NCBI GenBank assembly: GCA_039815595.1
Contig: JBCBYZ010000079.1
Location: 1-15,551 of the forward strand
Reading direction: 5' to 3'
Source of the DNA: Pseudahrensia sp039815595
Lineage (GTDB): Bacteria > Pseudomonadota > Alphaproteobacteria > Rhizobiales > Rhizobiaceae
DNA length: 15,551 bases
Shown here: positions 6,323-14,378 of the stretch, in pieces
Position numbering within the stretch: position 1 is the first letter of the stretch
How the letters are laid out: the number at the start of each line of letters is the position of its first letter
Translations under genes and position numbers: made by a program
Notes under the pieces: generated by a model
Seen by the model: the letters and a program-made list of their open reading frames with translations, nothing else
Databases searched by the model: none
Told to the model about the DNA's origin: nothing

Positions 6323-7176
6323 AACGTGTAAAGACCTGTGATCACAACGATGGCGCTTCCGATGAGTGCATAAGTGTCGGGTACTTCGCTCAGCACAAAA
6401 AAACCAAGGCCCAGCGCCCAGATCATGATGGAATAGCGGAATGGCGCAACGAAGCTCACGTCTCCATCTCTCATGGCCAGCACCGAACAGACGTAGCCAC
6501 CCATAATCATGCTGGCTGCTAAAGCGAGATAAAGCCACTGTTGCGGGCCAACCGCCTGCCAGGTTTCTGTCAGTGACCCAACCGCGCCAAGTGTTGTGAT
6601 GACCAAGGCGGTCAAAAGGCTGATCAGCAGTGACGGGATGGTTTTTGGCAAGCCGCGCGTGGTGAGATCACGCACTGTGACAAACAGTGCCGCTGCCAGT
6701 GCGAAGACCGAGAAGATCGTGAAGCCGTCTCCGCCGGGGCGGACGATGAGCATGACGCCCAAAAAACCGATGGCGATGGCTACGTAGCGACGCCATCCCA
6801 CCTTTTGACCCAAGAAGAGCGCGCCCCCCAGTGTGATGGTGAGCGGCAGAATTTGTAGGATCGCGGTGACATTGGCCAACGGCATGGCCTGGAGGGCGGA
6901 GAGAAAGAACACCGTCGCGCCCGCTTCGCCCAAGCATCGCCATCGCACCAGGCGGTTGCTAATCACGCTGCGGATGCGGGGTAGGTCGCTGAGCAGGCCG
7001 AGATACCAGCAAGCGGCTGCGATGATTGTGCAGGCCAGTACTCCCCGCAGAAAAATCGCTTGAAAAAGCCCAAGGTCCGCGAAAACCAGTTTCATGAACA
7101 GATCGTTGAGGGCGAAGCTTGCCATGGAGACCATCATGAACACGGCGCCGCGCATGTTGGCGGTGTTGTCGGTCAT
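6262..7176 (-). CDS. EamA/DMT-family transporter
   Basis: About 304 residues from the ATG at 7174-7176 (MTDNTANMRGAVFMMVSM). A start at 7209 would add 11 residues, but the shorter N-terminus fits the family better. The protein is almost entirely hydrophobic, with about ten membrane segments in two EamA repeats. The first has 'FALNDLFMKLVF' early and 'LGVMLIVRPGGDGF' at its end; the second runs from about 'VRDLTTRGLP' to 'GLYTFYRER'. DMT-superfamily permeases of this type export amino acids, nucleobases or other metabolites across the inner membrane; the substrate cannot be read from sequence. It converges on the LysR gene with a 61-base coding overlap and no terminator between them. Confidence 0.88.
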   Translation of the reverse strand: MTDNTANMRGAVFMMVSMASFALNDLFMKLVFADLGLFQAIFLRGVLACTIIAAACWYLGLLSDLPRIRSVISNRLVRWRCLGEAGATVFFLSALQAMPLANVTAILQILPLTITLGGALFLGQKVGWRRYVAIAIGFLGVMLIVRPGGDGFTIFSVFALAAALFVTVRDLTTRGLPKTIPSLLISLLTALVITTLGAVGSLTETWQAVGPQQWLYLALAASMIMGGYVCSVLAMRDGDVSFVAPFRYSIMIWALGLGFFVLSEVPDTYALIGSAIVVITGLYTFYRERMVAKKASISTASSAA

Positions 7177-7237
7177 TGTGATGTCTCTGATGCGTGCGGT
7201 TATCTGCACCGTCTATTCTAGTTTGTTCATGTGCCCA

Positions 7238-7270
7238 AACGAAAAAACCCGCTGACTGAGCAGCGGGTTT
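7238..7270 (-). terminator. Rho-independent terminator of the L,D-transpeptidase gene
   Basis: AAACCCGCTG (7245-7254) pairs perfectly with CAGCGGGTTT (7261-7270) around a six-base loop. Read on the - strand, the stem ends in a run of six T (bases 7247-7242), 46 bases after the transpeptidase stop codon. Confidence 0.9.
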
Positions 7271-7315
7271 GTAATGCTTGGTTTGAGACCTTTCTCGGCC
7301 TCAGTCGTTTGTCGC

Positions 7316-7948
7316 TTACTGGCGAACGATGACTTTAGCGCCAACACCGACGCGATTGTACAGGTCGGTCACATCATCATTGGCCAAACGGATGCAGCCC
7401 GAAGACATGGCCTGACCGATCGTCCATGGCTGGTTGGTGCCATGAATGCGGTAAATGGTAGAGCCGATGTAGAGCGAACGTGCGCCCAGCGGATTGTTTG
7501 GGCCGCCGGGGTAATACGACTTCAACTGCTTGCCGGTCTCGCGCTTCACACGACGGATCATGCGGGCAGGGGGCGTCCAGCCTGGCCACTCCGCCTTACG
7601 GCTGATGCGGTGGGTGCCTGACCAACGAAAGCCGTCACGACCGACGCCAATGCCGTATTTCATGGCCTTGCCATTTCCCATCACGAAATAGAGGCGCTTC
7701 TCAGCTGTATCCACGATGATGGTGCCTTTGCGCTGTGAGCCCTTGTAGCTGACGATGCGTTTTTTGATGGGGGATTTGTTGGATGCGCCACGGGCACGAT
7801 TGGGGCGATAGACTTCCCAAGAGCCGGTGCCCATGTTCCAATAACGCTCTCCAGCGGTGCGGGCTTCGGCTTCTGACGGCACAAGACCCGTTGTTCCGGT
7901 TGCGAGCAAGCCGAAACCTGCAAGTGCTGCGACAAAGAGTTTTTTCAT
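7316..7948 (-). CDS. Exported L,D-transpeptidase (YkuD domain)
   Basis: 210 residues. The N-terminus MKKLFVAALAGFGLLATG is a Sec signal peptide with a likely cut after 'SEAEA' (about residue 29); there is no lipobox cysteine. The YkuD domain (about 74-209) carries the catalytic His in 'YRIHGTNQPW' (His169) and the 'SSGCIRL' nucleophile motif (Cys185, Arg187). Such enzymes form 3-3 peptidoglycan cross-links or attach proteins to the wall in the periplasm, and resist most beta-lactams other than carbapenems. No LysM or other wall-binding domain is present; alphaproteobacteria usually carry many such short paralogues. AGGAGAGA is placed just before the ATG. It is a single-gene unit with its own terminator. 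Confidence 0.93.
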   Translation of the reverse strand: MKKLFVAALAGFGLLATGTTGLVPSEAEARTAGERYWNMGTGSWEVYRPNRARGASNKSPIKKRIVSYKGSQRKGTIIVDTAEKRLYFVMGNGKAMKYGIGVGRDGFRWSGTHRISRKAEWPGWTPPARMIRRVKRETGKQLKSYYPGGPNNPLGARSLYIGSTIYRIHGTNQPWTIGQAMSSGCIRLANDDVTDLYNRVGVGAKVIVRQ

Positions 7949-8198
7949 GTTCGCTCTCTCCTGAAAATGAAGTGCGTCGCTCGACGGCTGATGTGCTTGC
8001 GACGCAGTGTGTCAGCCGGGGCGCCGACCGATTCATACGCGCCATTGTGGCATGTTGCGGCAAACTGTCTATCAGGCGCGCGTCAGTATTGTCTTAGTTT
8101 TGCCGCACTGCGGCAGTCTCGCCACAATATCGGCATCAAAATCACGTGAGTCGTGCAGGCCATAGCTCTGTTCCCTGCACTCGCTGAGTGTTGAGCGG

Positions 8199-9836
8199 CT
8201 AGCCGAGGTTCAATTCCTGAAAGAAATCATTGCCCTTATCGTCGATGACGATGAAGGCAGGAAAGTCTTCCACTTCGATACGCCAAACGGCTTCCATACC
8301 CAGCTCTTCGTACTCCACGACTTCGACATGTTTGATGCAGTCCTGTGCCAAGCGGGCGGCGGGGCCTCCAATGGAGCCTAGGTAAAATCCGCCGTGCTGC
8401 TTGCAGGCTTCGCGCACCTGACGAGAGCGATTGCCCTTTGCCAGCATCACCATCGATCCGCCAAAGGATTGGAACTGATCAACGTAAGAATCCATCCGGC
8501 CCGCCGTGGTCGGGCCAAAAGAGCCGGATGCCATCCCGGTTGGCGTTTTGGCGGGGCCTGCATAATAGACCGGATGGTCCTTCATGTATTGCGGCATGTC
8601 CTCACCCGCTTCCAGTCGGGCGCGTATTTTTGAGTGGGCAAGGTCGCGGGCCACGATGATCGTGCCGGTTAGCGAAAGTCGCGTTTTGACAGGATGTTTG
8701 GACAAATCAGCCAGAATTTCGGTCATGGGTTTAGAGAGGTCAACCTTCACCACATCTCCGGAAATGGCCTCTTCGTCCACGTCCGGCATGTATTTGGCTG
8801 GTTCTGTTTCCAATGCCTCCAAGAAAATACCGTCTTTGGTAATTTTACCGAGCACCTGACGGTCGGCAGAACAGGAAACGCCCAGACCGATGGGTAGGGA
8901 TGCGCCGTGGCGCGGCAGGCGGATGACCCGCACGTCGTGGCAAAAATATTTGCCGCCAAATTGTGCCCCGACACCCATGGACTGTGTGAGCTTGTGCACC
9001 TCTTCTTCCATCGCCAAATCGCGGAACGCATGACCGGTTTCCGAGCCCTCCGTTGGCAGACCGTCAAGATAACGCGTGGAGGCAAGTTTCACGGTCTTAA
9101 GACATTGCTCGGCAGAGGTGCCGCCGATCACTATGGCCAGATGGTAGGGGGGGCAGGCGGCCGTGCCGAGTGTCAGGATTTTTTCTTGCAGAAAAGCGAT
9201 CATCCGGTCATGGGTCAGCAGGGAAGGTGTGCCTTGATAAAAAAAGGTCTTGTTGGCCGATCCACCGCCTTTTGCGATAAACTGGAACTTGTAGCTGTCA
9301 TCCCCTTCGCTGTAGATGTCGATCTGGGCTGGCAGATTGTTCTTTGTGTTGGTCTCTTCAAACATCGCAAGCGGGGCCAGTTGCGAATAGCGCAGGTTCT
9401 TCTTTTCATAGGCGTCCAAAACGCCGGAACTGAGCGCATTTTCATCAGACCCGTTGGTCAGCACGTGGCGACCCCGTTTGCCCATAATGATGGCAGTGCC
9501 GGTATCCTGGCACATAGGCAGCACACCGCCTGCCGCGATGTTGGCATTTTTGAGCAGGTCGTAAGCCACAAACCGGTCGTTTTGAGTGGCCTCTTCGTCT
9601 TCCAAAATGGACGCCAGTTGTTTCAGGTGTCCGGGCCGCAGCAGATGGTTGATGTCCATGAAAGCCTGTTCCGCCAACAGCCGGATGCCTTCTTCATCCA
9701 CCTCCAAAAAGCTGCGCCCCCCCGCCTCGATGGTGCGCACGTAGTCGCCCGACAGTTTGCGATAGGGCGTGGTGTCTTCGCCCACCGGAAATAGATCGAC
9801 ATGGCGGCTTTGGTTTTGTGGTGCAGTGTCTGACAT
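8199..9836 (-). CDS. Fumarate hydratase, class I ([4Fe-4S])
   Basis: 545 residues, close to E. coli FumA/FumB (548). It interconverts fumarate and L-malate in the TCA cycle. Three cluster cysteines are visible: Cys109 in 'LPMCQDTGT', Cys228 in 'TAACPPYHLA' and Cys322 in 'GVSCSADRQ', in the same order and nearly the same spacing as in FumA. 'GSFGPTTAGRMDSYVD' and 'MLAKGNRSRQV' in the C-terminal beta domain are also characteristic. The oxygen-labile cluster means activity depends on iron supply and oxidative stress. It is transcribed alone. The start MSDTAPQN has GGA 11-13 bases upstream (9847-9849), and a 6-bp stem (9858-9863 with 9872-9877) lies in its leader. No clear terminator follows; a 7-bp GTGCAGG/CCTGCAC stem without a T-run is present. 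Confidence 0.95.
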   Translation of the reverse strand: MSDTAPQNQSRHVDLFPVGEDTTPYRKLSGDYVRTIEAGGRSFLEVDEEGIRLLAEQAFMDINHLLRPGHLKQLASILEDEEATQNDRFVAYDLLKNANIAAGGVLPMCQDTGTAIIMGKRGRHVLTNGSDENALSSGVLDAYEKKNLRYSQLAPLAMFEETNTKNNLPAQIDIYSEGDDSYKFQFIAKGGGSANKTFFYQGTPSLLTHDRMIAFLQEKILTLGTAACPPYHLAIVIGGTSAEQCLKTVKLASTRYLDGLPTEGSETGHAFRDLAMEEEVHKLTQSMGVGAQFGGKYFCHDVRVIRLPRHGASLPIGLGVSCSADRQVLGKITKDGIFLEALETEPAKYMPDVDEEAISGDVVKVDLSKPMTEILADLSKHPVKTRLSLTGTIIVARDLAHSKIRARLEAGEDMPQYMKDHPVYYAGPAKTPTGMASGSFGPTTAGRMDSYVDQFQSFGGSMVMLAKGNRSRQVREACKQHGGFYLGSIGGPAARLAQDCIKHVEVVEYEELGMEAVWRIEVEDFPAFIVIDDKGNDFFQELNLG

Positions 9837-10076
9837 GTGTGGCGGTTCCGACCAGAAAAGAGGACTTGTGGCCTCTTACCGTGATGCACCATGGGAGGGC
9901 AAATAAGACCTTGGGGGTGGAAACCGAGGAGACCATGCGTCAGCAATCTGTCCTGTCAGACTGCGCAATTGTGGAACCGGCTGCCGTTTCAGTAGTGTTT
10001 GCAGTCACCTGCTCTGTGCTGTAATTGACGCAACGGAAAGCTAAAGGGGTGGACGCCAAGTGCGTCGGGGCGACGG

Positions 10077-10490
10077 ATGGGCGACAAAAAGACGGTTTGG
10101 TGGATGGAAGGCGAGGGCGAGCTGCGCAAGCGGCGCATCATCGCTTCTTTTTTGTATTTGGTTATGCCGTCTGACGGTCAAAATCATCCAAAAGAGCTGG
10201 ATCGGTTCGCGCGCATATTGGCTGATGATTTCAATCTCAGCGAACGGGAACTGTATGATCTTGTCCAGATCGCCCAAGAAGCCGATCCGCGTGGCCATGC
10301 GCTGGAGCAGATGTCTACCGTATTGAAACGAGAAGCCAGCCGGGAAGAGGTGCTGAACCTGCTCTCACACATGTGGGAAATGGTGTTTGCAGACGGCCGC
10401 ATGCATGAGTTGGAAATAGTTTTCGTTGAGCGCGTTGCAAAGCTTCTGGATATTCCACAGGACGATCTTGTGGCCGCGATGCAGTCGTAA
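10077..10490 (+). CDS. TerB-like (tellurite-resistance TerB family) protein
   Basis: 137 residues, all helical in character, no signal peptide or membrane segment. The fold-typical repeats are 'FLYLVMPSDGQNHPKELDRF' (about 25-44) and 'MVFADGRMHELEIVFVERVA' (about 102-121), each an acidic D-G-x-x-x-x-E turn like the metal-binding half sites of TerB-domain proteins. In alphaproteobacteria such stand-alone TerB proteins are common and mostly uncharacterised; a role in tellurite resistance is not implied without other ter genes, and none are here. It is divergent from the fumarase gene across 240 bases. Start ATG 10077 has a GGGG tract about 8 bases upstream. Confidence 0.82.
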   Translation: MGDKKTVWWMEGEGELRKRRIIASFLYLVMPSDGQNHPKELDRFARILADDFNLSERELYDLVQIAQEADPRGHALEQMSTVLKREASREEVLNLLSHMWEMVFADGRMHELEIVFVERVAKLLDIPQDDLVAAMQS

Positions 10491-10580
10491 AAGCGTTGGC
10501 ATGAGTGGCTCGCAGCGGTTCCAAAACGGTCATCCGTACCTATAAGACGATTCCTAATACTCCTGTTTCCATTGAGACCA

Positions 10581-11282
10581 ATGCCAACCTCACCTAAGCG
10601 CGCCCGCGCAATCCTATTTGATCTTGATGGCACTCTGGTCGACAGCAATCGCGATCTCGTCCCGACGCTGAACCGCGTTGTGGCGCTTGATGGCGTGCCA
10701 CCGACGTCCCTTGACGATGTTGGCCACGTTGTGGGGCAGGGTGCAATGGCGATGATTGCCCGTGCCTTCGCGCTCCACGGCGTGCCTTTGGAATCCGCGC
10801 GCCACAAGGAACTGCTAGCCCTGTATCTCGAGGACTATGAGCAGCACCTAGCCGATGAGACTGTGTTTTTTGACGGTGCGTTGGAGGCTTTGGATTTGCT
10901 GGAAGCAGACGGTTGGCAGCTGCACGTCTGCACCAACAAATATGAGCATCTGGCCCGTAAACTGCTGAATGCGCTGGGTGAGAGCGGTCGCTTTGGAACG
11001 ATCACCGGAGGGGATACGTTTGCCGTCAAAAAACCTGATCCGAGCCACTTGATTGAGACCGCTCGCTTGGCTGGTGTGGACCCTTTTCGCTGCATAATGG
11101 TTGGGGACAATATCAACGATATCGCTGCCGCGCAGGCCGCAAAAATGCCGGTTGTAGCGGTCACATTTGGCTATAGCGACGTGCCCGTGAAGACGTTGGG
11201 GCCAGACGCAATCATCTCCCATTTCCAAGACTTGCCGAATGCCGTAACGGTCTTGAGCCAAGAAGATCCGCGTTTCTCTTGA
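10581..11282 (+). CDS. gph: Phosphoglycolate phosphatase (HAD superfamily)
   Basis: 233 residues from ATG 10581; an in-frame TTG three codons earlier is less likely. HAD motif I 'FDLDGTLVDS' (nucleophile Asp14, acid/base Asp16), motif II Thr118 in 'VCTNKY', motif III Lys in 'VKKPDP' (150-151) and motif IV 'GDNIND' (Asp176, Asp180) are all present, with a helical C1 cap between motifs I and II. Gph removes phosphate from 2-phosphoglycolate, which arises from DNA repair or oxygenase activity. Length and motifs fit Gph well, but related HAD phosphatases are hard to separate by sequence. The position just before tRNA-Val and rpiA matches a conserved alphaproteobacterial order. Confidence 0.88.
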   Translation: MPTSPKRARAILFDLDGTLVDSNRDLVPTLNRVVALDGVPPTSLDDVGHVVGQGAMAMIARAFALHGVPLESARHKELLALYLEDYEQHLADETVFFDGALEALDLLEADGWQLHVCTNKYEHLARKLLNALGESGRFGTITGGDTFAVKKPDPSHLIETARLAGVDPFRCIMVGDNINDIAAAQAAKMPVVAVTFGYSDVPVKTLGPDAIISHFQDLPNAVTVLSQEDPRFS

Positions 11283-11301
11283 TATGGCTATTGCTGATGG
11301 C

Positions 11302-11330
11302 TTGACGCGGCACACGCAGCGCCATACACG
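11302..11330 (+). promoter_or_regulatory. Probable sigma-70-type promoter of tRNA-Val
   Basis: TTGACG (11302-11307) and TACACG (11325-11330) are separated by 17 bases and lie about 30 bases before the tRNA. The -35 is close to consensus; the -10 is weak. Position supports it more than the -10 does. Confidence 0.45.
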
Positions 11331-11339
11331 ACACGGCGT

Positions 11340-11357
11340 CTGCGAACGCGTTCGCAG
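11340..11357. repeat. Perfect 18-bp palindrome immediately upstream of tRNA-Val
   Basis: CTGCGAACGCGTTCGCAG is its own reverse complement. It ends three bases before the mature tRNA 5' end and lies just after the predicted transcription start, so it would be a 7-bp hairpin with a CGCG loop in the tRNA leader. No T-run follows, so it is not a terminator for gph. Confidence 0.8.
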
Positions 11358-11360
11358 TAC

Positions 11361-11435
11361 GGGCGATTAGCTCAGCGGGAGAGCACTGCCTTCACACGGC
11401 AGGGGTCACTGGTTCAATCCCAGTATCGCCCACCA
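11361..11435 (+). tRNA. tRNA-Val (anticodon CAC)
   Basis: A complete 75-base cloverleaf. The acceptor GGGCGAT (11361-11367) pairs with ATCGCCC (11425-11431). D arm: GCTC/GAGC. Anticodon stem CTGCC/GGCAG with loop TTCACAC, anticodon CAC at 11393-11395. T arm ACTGG/CCAGT with loop TTCAATC. The discriminator base is A, and CCA is encoded (11433-11435). It reads GUG codons. No integrase or duplicated 3' end is nearby. Confidence 0.97.
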
Positions 11436-11502
11436 TCGGATTTCCGCAGTCCATCGCTCACACTCATGTCTTTGGTTCCAACTTTCGGATTTGTGGCGAC
11501 CT

Positions 11503-12207
11503 ATGAGCGATGCGCTGAAACAAAAGGCCGGTGAGGCCGCCCTTCAATTTATCAAAGACGGCATGGTGGTCGGGATCGGCACCGGATCAACCGCAGAAGC
11601 CTTTATCCGCGCACTTGCACCCGCGGTCGCCGACGGCCTTTCGATCATCGGCGTTCCGACCTCGGTTAAGTCGGAGGCTTTGTGCCGTGAACTGGGCATC
11701 CCGTTGGCGACTTTGGAAGAGCAGCCGGTGCTCGATATTACGGTCGACGGCGCAGACGAGTTGGATGCCGACCTAAACCTGATCAAGGGGGCGGGTGGCG
11801 CGCTGCTGCGCGAAAAAATCGTTGCCCAAGCCTCCCGTGAGATGATCGTGATTGCAGATCAATCAAAGGTGGTGGACCGCCTTGGCGAATTTCCCTTGTC
11901 TATTGAGGTCAACACATTTGGTCTTGAAGCTACGCGGCAAGCGATCCTAGCCATGGCTGATGGCATGTTTCCGCCAGGAGCGCTCAAACTGCGGTGCAAT
12001 GCGGATGGCACGCCCTATGTGACAGATGGTGGGCATTTTATTTTTGACGCATCTTTTGGCCGTATTCTTGATCCACGTGCGCTCACGCAACGCCTCAACC
12101 TGATACCAGGCGTGGTTGAAAACGGGCTGTTTGTCGGACTGGCCAGCAAAGCCATCATCGCCGGAGAAGACGGTGTCGAAGTGCTGGAAAGTCCCTCTGC
12201 CTCCTGA
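11503..12207 (+). CDS. rpiA: Ribose-5-phosphate isomerase A
   Basis: 234 residues from ATG 11503; an upstream TTG at 11491 is less likely. It interconverts ribose 5-phosphate and ribulose 5-phosphate in the non-oxidative pentose phosphate pathway. Phosphate-loop 'GIGTGST' (24-30), 'VDGADE' (81-86) and 'KGAGGALLREK' (95-105) are all intact, with Asp82, Asp85, Lys95 and Glu104 in the expected catalytic places. 'IADQSKVVDRLG' (117-128) and the C-terminal 'GVVENGLFVGLA' are also standard. It lies 67 bases after the tRNA and 72 bases before the DUF2059 gene. No anomaly. Confidence 0.96.
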   Translation: MSDALKQKAGEAALQFIKDGMVVGIGTGSTAEAFIRALAPAVADGLSIIGVPTSVKSEALCRELGIPLATLEEQPVLDITVDGADELDADLNLIKGAGGALLREKIVAQASREMIVIADQSKVVDRLGEFPLSIEVNTFGLEATRQAILAMADGMFPPGALKLRCNADGTPYVTDGGHFIFDASFGRILDPRALTQRLNLIPGVVENGLFVGLASKAIIAGEDGVEVLESPSAS

Positions 12208-12279
12208 TATTTGTTTCACACTCACCCGTTTTGTTTGACCGCGCGGCGCAACCAATCCTTTTTCGGAGCACCATCCAAT

Positions 12280-12792
12280 ATGACTTCTAAATTGTTCAAC
12301 ATCGCAGCCGCTGCTCTCATGTCCTTTGGGGCTGCTGTCGTGCTGGATGCCGGTTCGGCGCAAGTGTCTGCGCAAGATATTTCGGCGTCCCACACGGGTG
12401 CCGCTCGCAAGGCGCTCACCGCGTCCCGCGCCACAACGTCGTTTGATGGTATCTTGATCAACGCGGCCACTGCGCTAAAGAACCAGTTGTCTTCCACCAA
12501 TCCGGACAAGTCTGACGAAATTTCCAACGTTGTTGATGAAGAGGCTATCGCCTTGGCCGCCCGTCGCGCCGATTTGGAAAATGAGGCGGCCCGGATTTTT
12601 GCATCCACTTTTAGTGAAGCGGAACTGAACCAGATTGAGAGTTTTTTCCAATCCGAAGCCGGTAAGAAGTATCTGGACTCAGCTCCGATCCTCGCGCGGG
12701 AATTACAAAAGTCTGCACGGGTTTGGGCGAACGGTATCCAGCGTGATTTGACACAGAACGTGACCAAAAAGCTGAGCGAAGCCAGCAACTAA
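12280..12792 (+). CDS. DUF2059 domain-containing exported protein
   Basis: 170 residues from ATG 12280, with GGAG 11 bases upstream. The N-terminus (MTSKLFNIAAAALMSFGAAV) is a Sec signal peptide with probable cleavage near 'AQVSAQ' (about residue 32). The mature part is helical and charged. The C-terminal section, 'FASTFSEAELNQIESFFQSE' with 'AGKKYLDSAP' (about 107-136), is the DUF2059 signature. The family's function is unknown and it is probably periplasmic. It sits between rpiA and gor in a neighbourhood I recall as conserved in Hyphomicrobiales. A strong terminator follows, separating it from gor. Confidence 0.9.
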   Translation: MTSKLFNIAAAALMSFGAAVVLDAGSAQVSAQDISASHTGAARKALTASRATTSFDGILINAATALKNQLSSTNPDKSDEISNVVDEEAIALAARRADLENEAARIFASTFSEAELNQIESFFQSEAGKKYLDSAPILARELQKSARVWANGIQRDLTQNVTKKLSEASN

Positions 12793-12844
12793 CCTAATCG
12801 GCCTTCCGTTCTTACAAGTCTGTAACGGGCTTGTCCGGATGCAC

Positions 12845-12886
12845 AAGCCAGTGAGGGGGATCACATCCCGATCACTGGCTTTTTTG
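12845..12886 (+). terminator. Rho-independent terminator after the DUF2059 gene
   Basis: AAGCCAGTGA (12845-12854) pairs perfectly with TCACTGGCTT (12872-12881). An inner GGGA/TCCC stem lies inside, and a run of six T (12880-12885) follows. It lies 53 bases after the stop codon and would end the gph/rpiA-side transcription before gor. Confidence 0.92.
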
Positions 12887-12971
12887 TGTCCGGGTGGTTG
12901 GGTCGATTGCGCAAGCCGCTTTCGCCCACTATTTGAAACACCAAGATTTCTCACATCCCCTTTGGTGCTTC

Positions 12972-14378
12972 ATGAGCCAGTCTGCTTCTTACGATTATGA
13001 TTTGTTCGTTATTGGCGGCGGTTCGGGGGGCGTGCGGGCCGCACGGCGGGCGGGGGGGCTCGGTAAGAAAGTCGGCATTGCCGAAGTGAGCCGTTACGGT
13101 GGCACTTGTGTGATCCGGGGCTGCGTTCCCAAAAAGCTTTACGTTTACGCTTCCACGTTTTCTGAGGTTTTTGAAGATGCGGAAGGGTATGGCTGGAGCG
13201 TCGGAGAGACGTCTTTTGACTGGAAAAAACTGGTCAACCGAAAAGAAGCCGAAATTACCCGTTTGGAAGGGCTTTATCGCAAAGGTCTACTGGGCGCTGG
13301 GGTCGAGGTCTTTGACACGCGCGCACGATTGATCGGCCCTCATGAAGTGGTTCTGGAATCGGAAGGGCGGACGGTCACGGCGGAAAAGATCATTATCGCC
13401 GTGGGTGGCACGCCCAATCCTCATGCGGACCTGCCGGGGCATGAACTCGCCATCACATCGGATGCGGCTTTTGATCTGGACGCGTTGCCGAAGAGCATTG
13501 TGATTGCAGGCGCGGGTTACATCGCGATTGAGTTTGCCGGAATTTTTAACGGTCTTGGGGTGGACACCACAATCCTGTACCGGGGGCCGGAAATCCTGTC
13601 CGGCTTTGACAATGACATGCGTACTCAACTTCACGCAGAATATGAGAAACGCGGCATCAAAATTATCACCGAGCAGATTTTTGCCAAACTTGAACGTCGC
13701 ACAGATGGCCGCATCGACGCGCATCTTTCCGGTGGTGATGTGTTGGACGTGGATCAGGTGATGTTTGCCTTGGGTCGTAAGCCGCTCACCCAAAATCTGG
13801 GTCTCGAAGAAGCGGGTGTTCAGACGGATGCCAAGGGCAATATCCCGGTGGATGCCTATTCAAAAACCAATGTCGACAGCATTTGGGCGCTGGGCGATGT
13901 GACGGATCGCGTACAGCTAACGCCGGTGGCGATCCATGAGGCCATGTGCTTCATCTCGACGGAGTATCACGGTGTCCCGCAAAGCCCCGATCATGATATG
14001 ATCGCGACTGCGGTGTTCTCCCACCCTGAAATTGGCACGGTGGGCATGACCGAAGAAGAAGCTGCTGAAAAATTTGATCGCATCGCGGTTTTCAAAGCGG
14101 ATTTTCGTGCCATGCGATACGTGTTGGCAGAGCGCGATACGCGGATGATCATGAAGATCATTGTGAATGCGGAAGACGATACGGTTTTGGGTGTGCACGT
14201 TTTGGGACCTGATGCGGGTGAGATGGCACAATTGGTGGCCATTGCAATGAAAATGGGCGCGAAAAAGGCTGATTTTGATCGCACAATGGCGCTTCATCCA
14301 TCGGCTGCCGAAGAGCTAGTGACGATGTATGAACCAAGCTACTTTGTGGAGCGTGGTGTTAAGTTGAAAGCTGCTTGA
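12972..14378 (+). CDS. gor: Glutathione-disulfide reductase
   Basis: 468 residues from ATG 12972; an upstream in-frame start at 12894 would begin just after the terminator and adds an unrelated tail. It reduces oxidised glutathione with NADPH in the cytoplasm. FAD-binding 'GGGSGG' (15-20), redox disulfide Cys46/Cys51 in 'GGTCVIRGCVPKKL', the NAD(P) fold 'GAGYIAIEFAG' (180-190), FAD motif 'WALGDV' (305-310) and the C-terminal 'HPSAAEE' (His442, Glu447) are all present. In the 2'-phosphate-binding loop, 'YRGPEILSGFD', only the first of the two arginines of E. coli GR is kept. Start spacing to the terminator suggests its own promoter. The last 20 bases overlap the convergent hydrolase gene. Confidence 0.95.
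   Translation: MSQSASYDYDLFVIGGGSGGVRAARRAGGLGKKVGIAEVSRYGGTCVIRGCVPKKLYVYASTFSEVFEDAEGYGWSVGETSFDWKKLVNRKEAEITRLEGLYRKGLLGAGVEVFDTRARLIGPHEVVLESEGRTVTAEKIIIAVGGTPNPHADLPGHELAITSDAAFDLDALPKSIVIAGAGYIAIEFAGIFNGLGVDTTILYRGPEILSGFDNDMRTQLHAEYEKRGIKIITEQIFAKLERRTDGRIDAHLSGGDVLDVDQVMFALGRKPLTQNLGLEEAGVQTDAKGNIPVDAYSKTNVDSIWALGDVTDRVQLTPVAIHEAMCFISTEYHGVPQSPDHDMIATAVFSHPEIGTVGMTEEEAAEKFDRIAVFKADFRAMRYVLAERDTRMIMKIIVNAEDDTVLGVHVLGPDAGEMAQLVAIAMKMGAKKADFDRTMALHPSAAEELVTMYEPSYFVERGVKLKAA

Noticed and set aside
8907..9794. Long + strand open frame (295 codons) opposite the fumarase
   Set aside because: The fumarase reading has all cluster cysteines and full length; the antisense frame has no family features.
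10077..10490. Tellurite resistance locus
   Set aside because: Only a lone TerB-like domain protein is present; no terA, terC, terD, terE or terZ neighbours.
11361..11435. tRNA-Val as an integration site for a mobile element
   Set aside because: No integrase, no repeated 3' end of the tRNA, and the downstream genes (rpiA, DUF2059, gor) are housekeeping.
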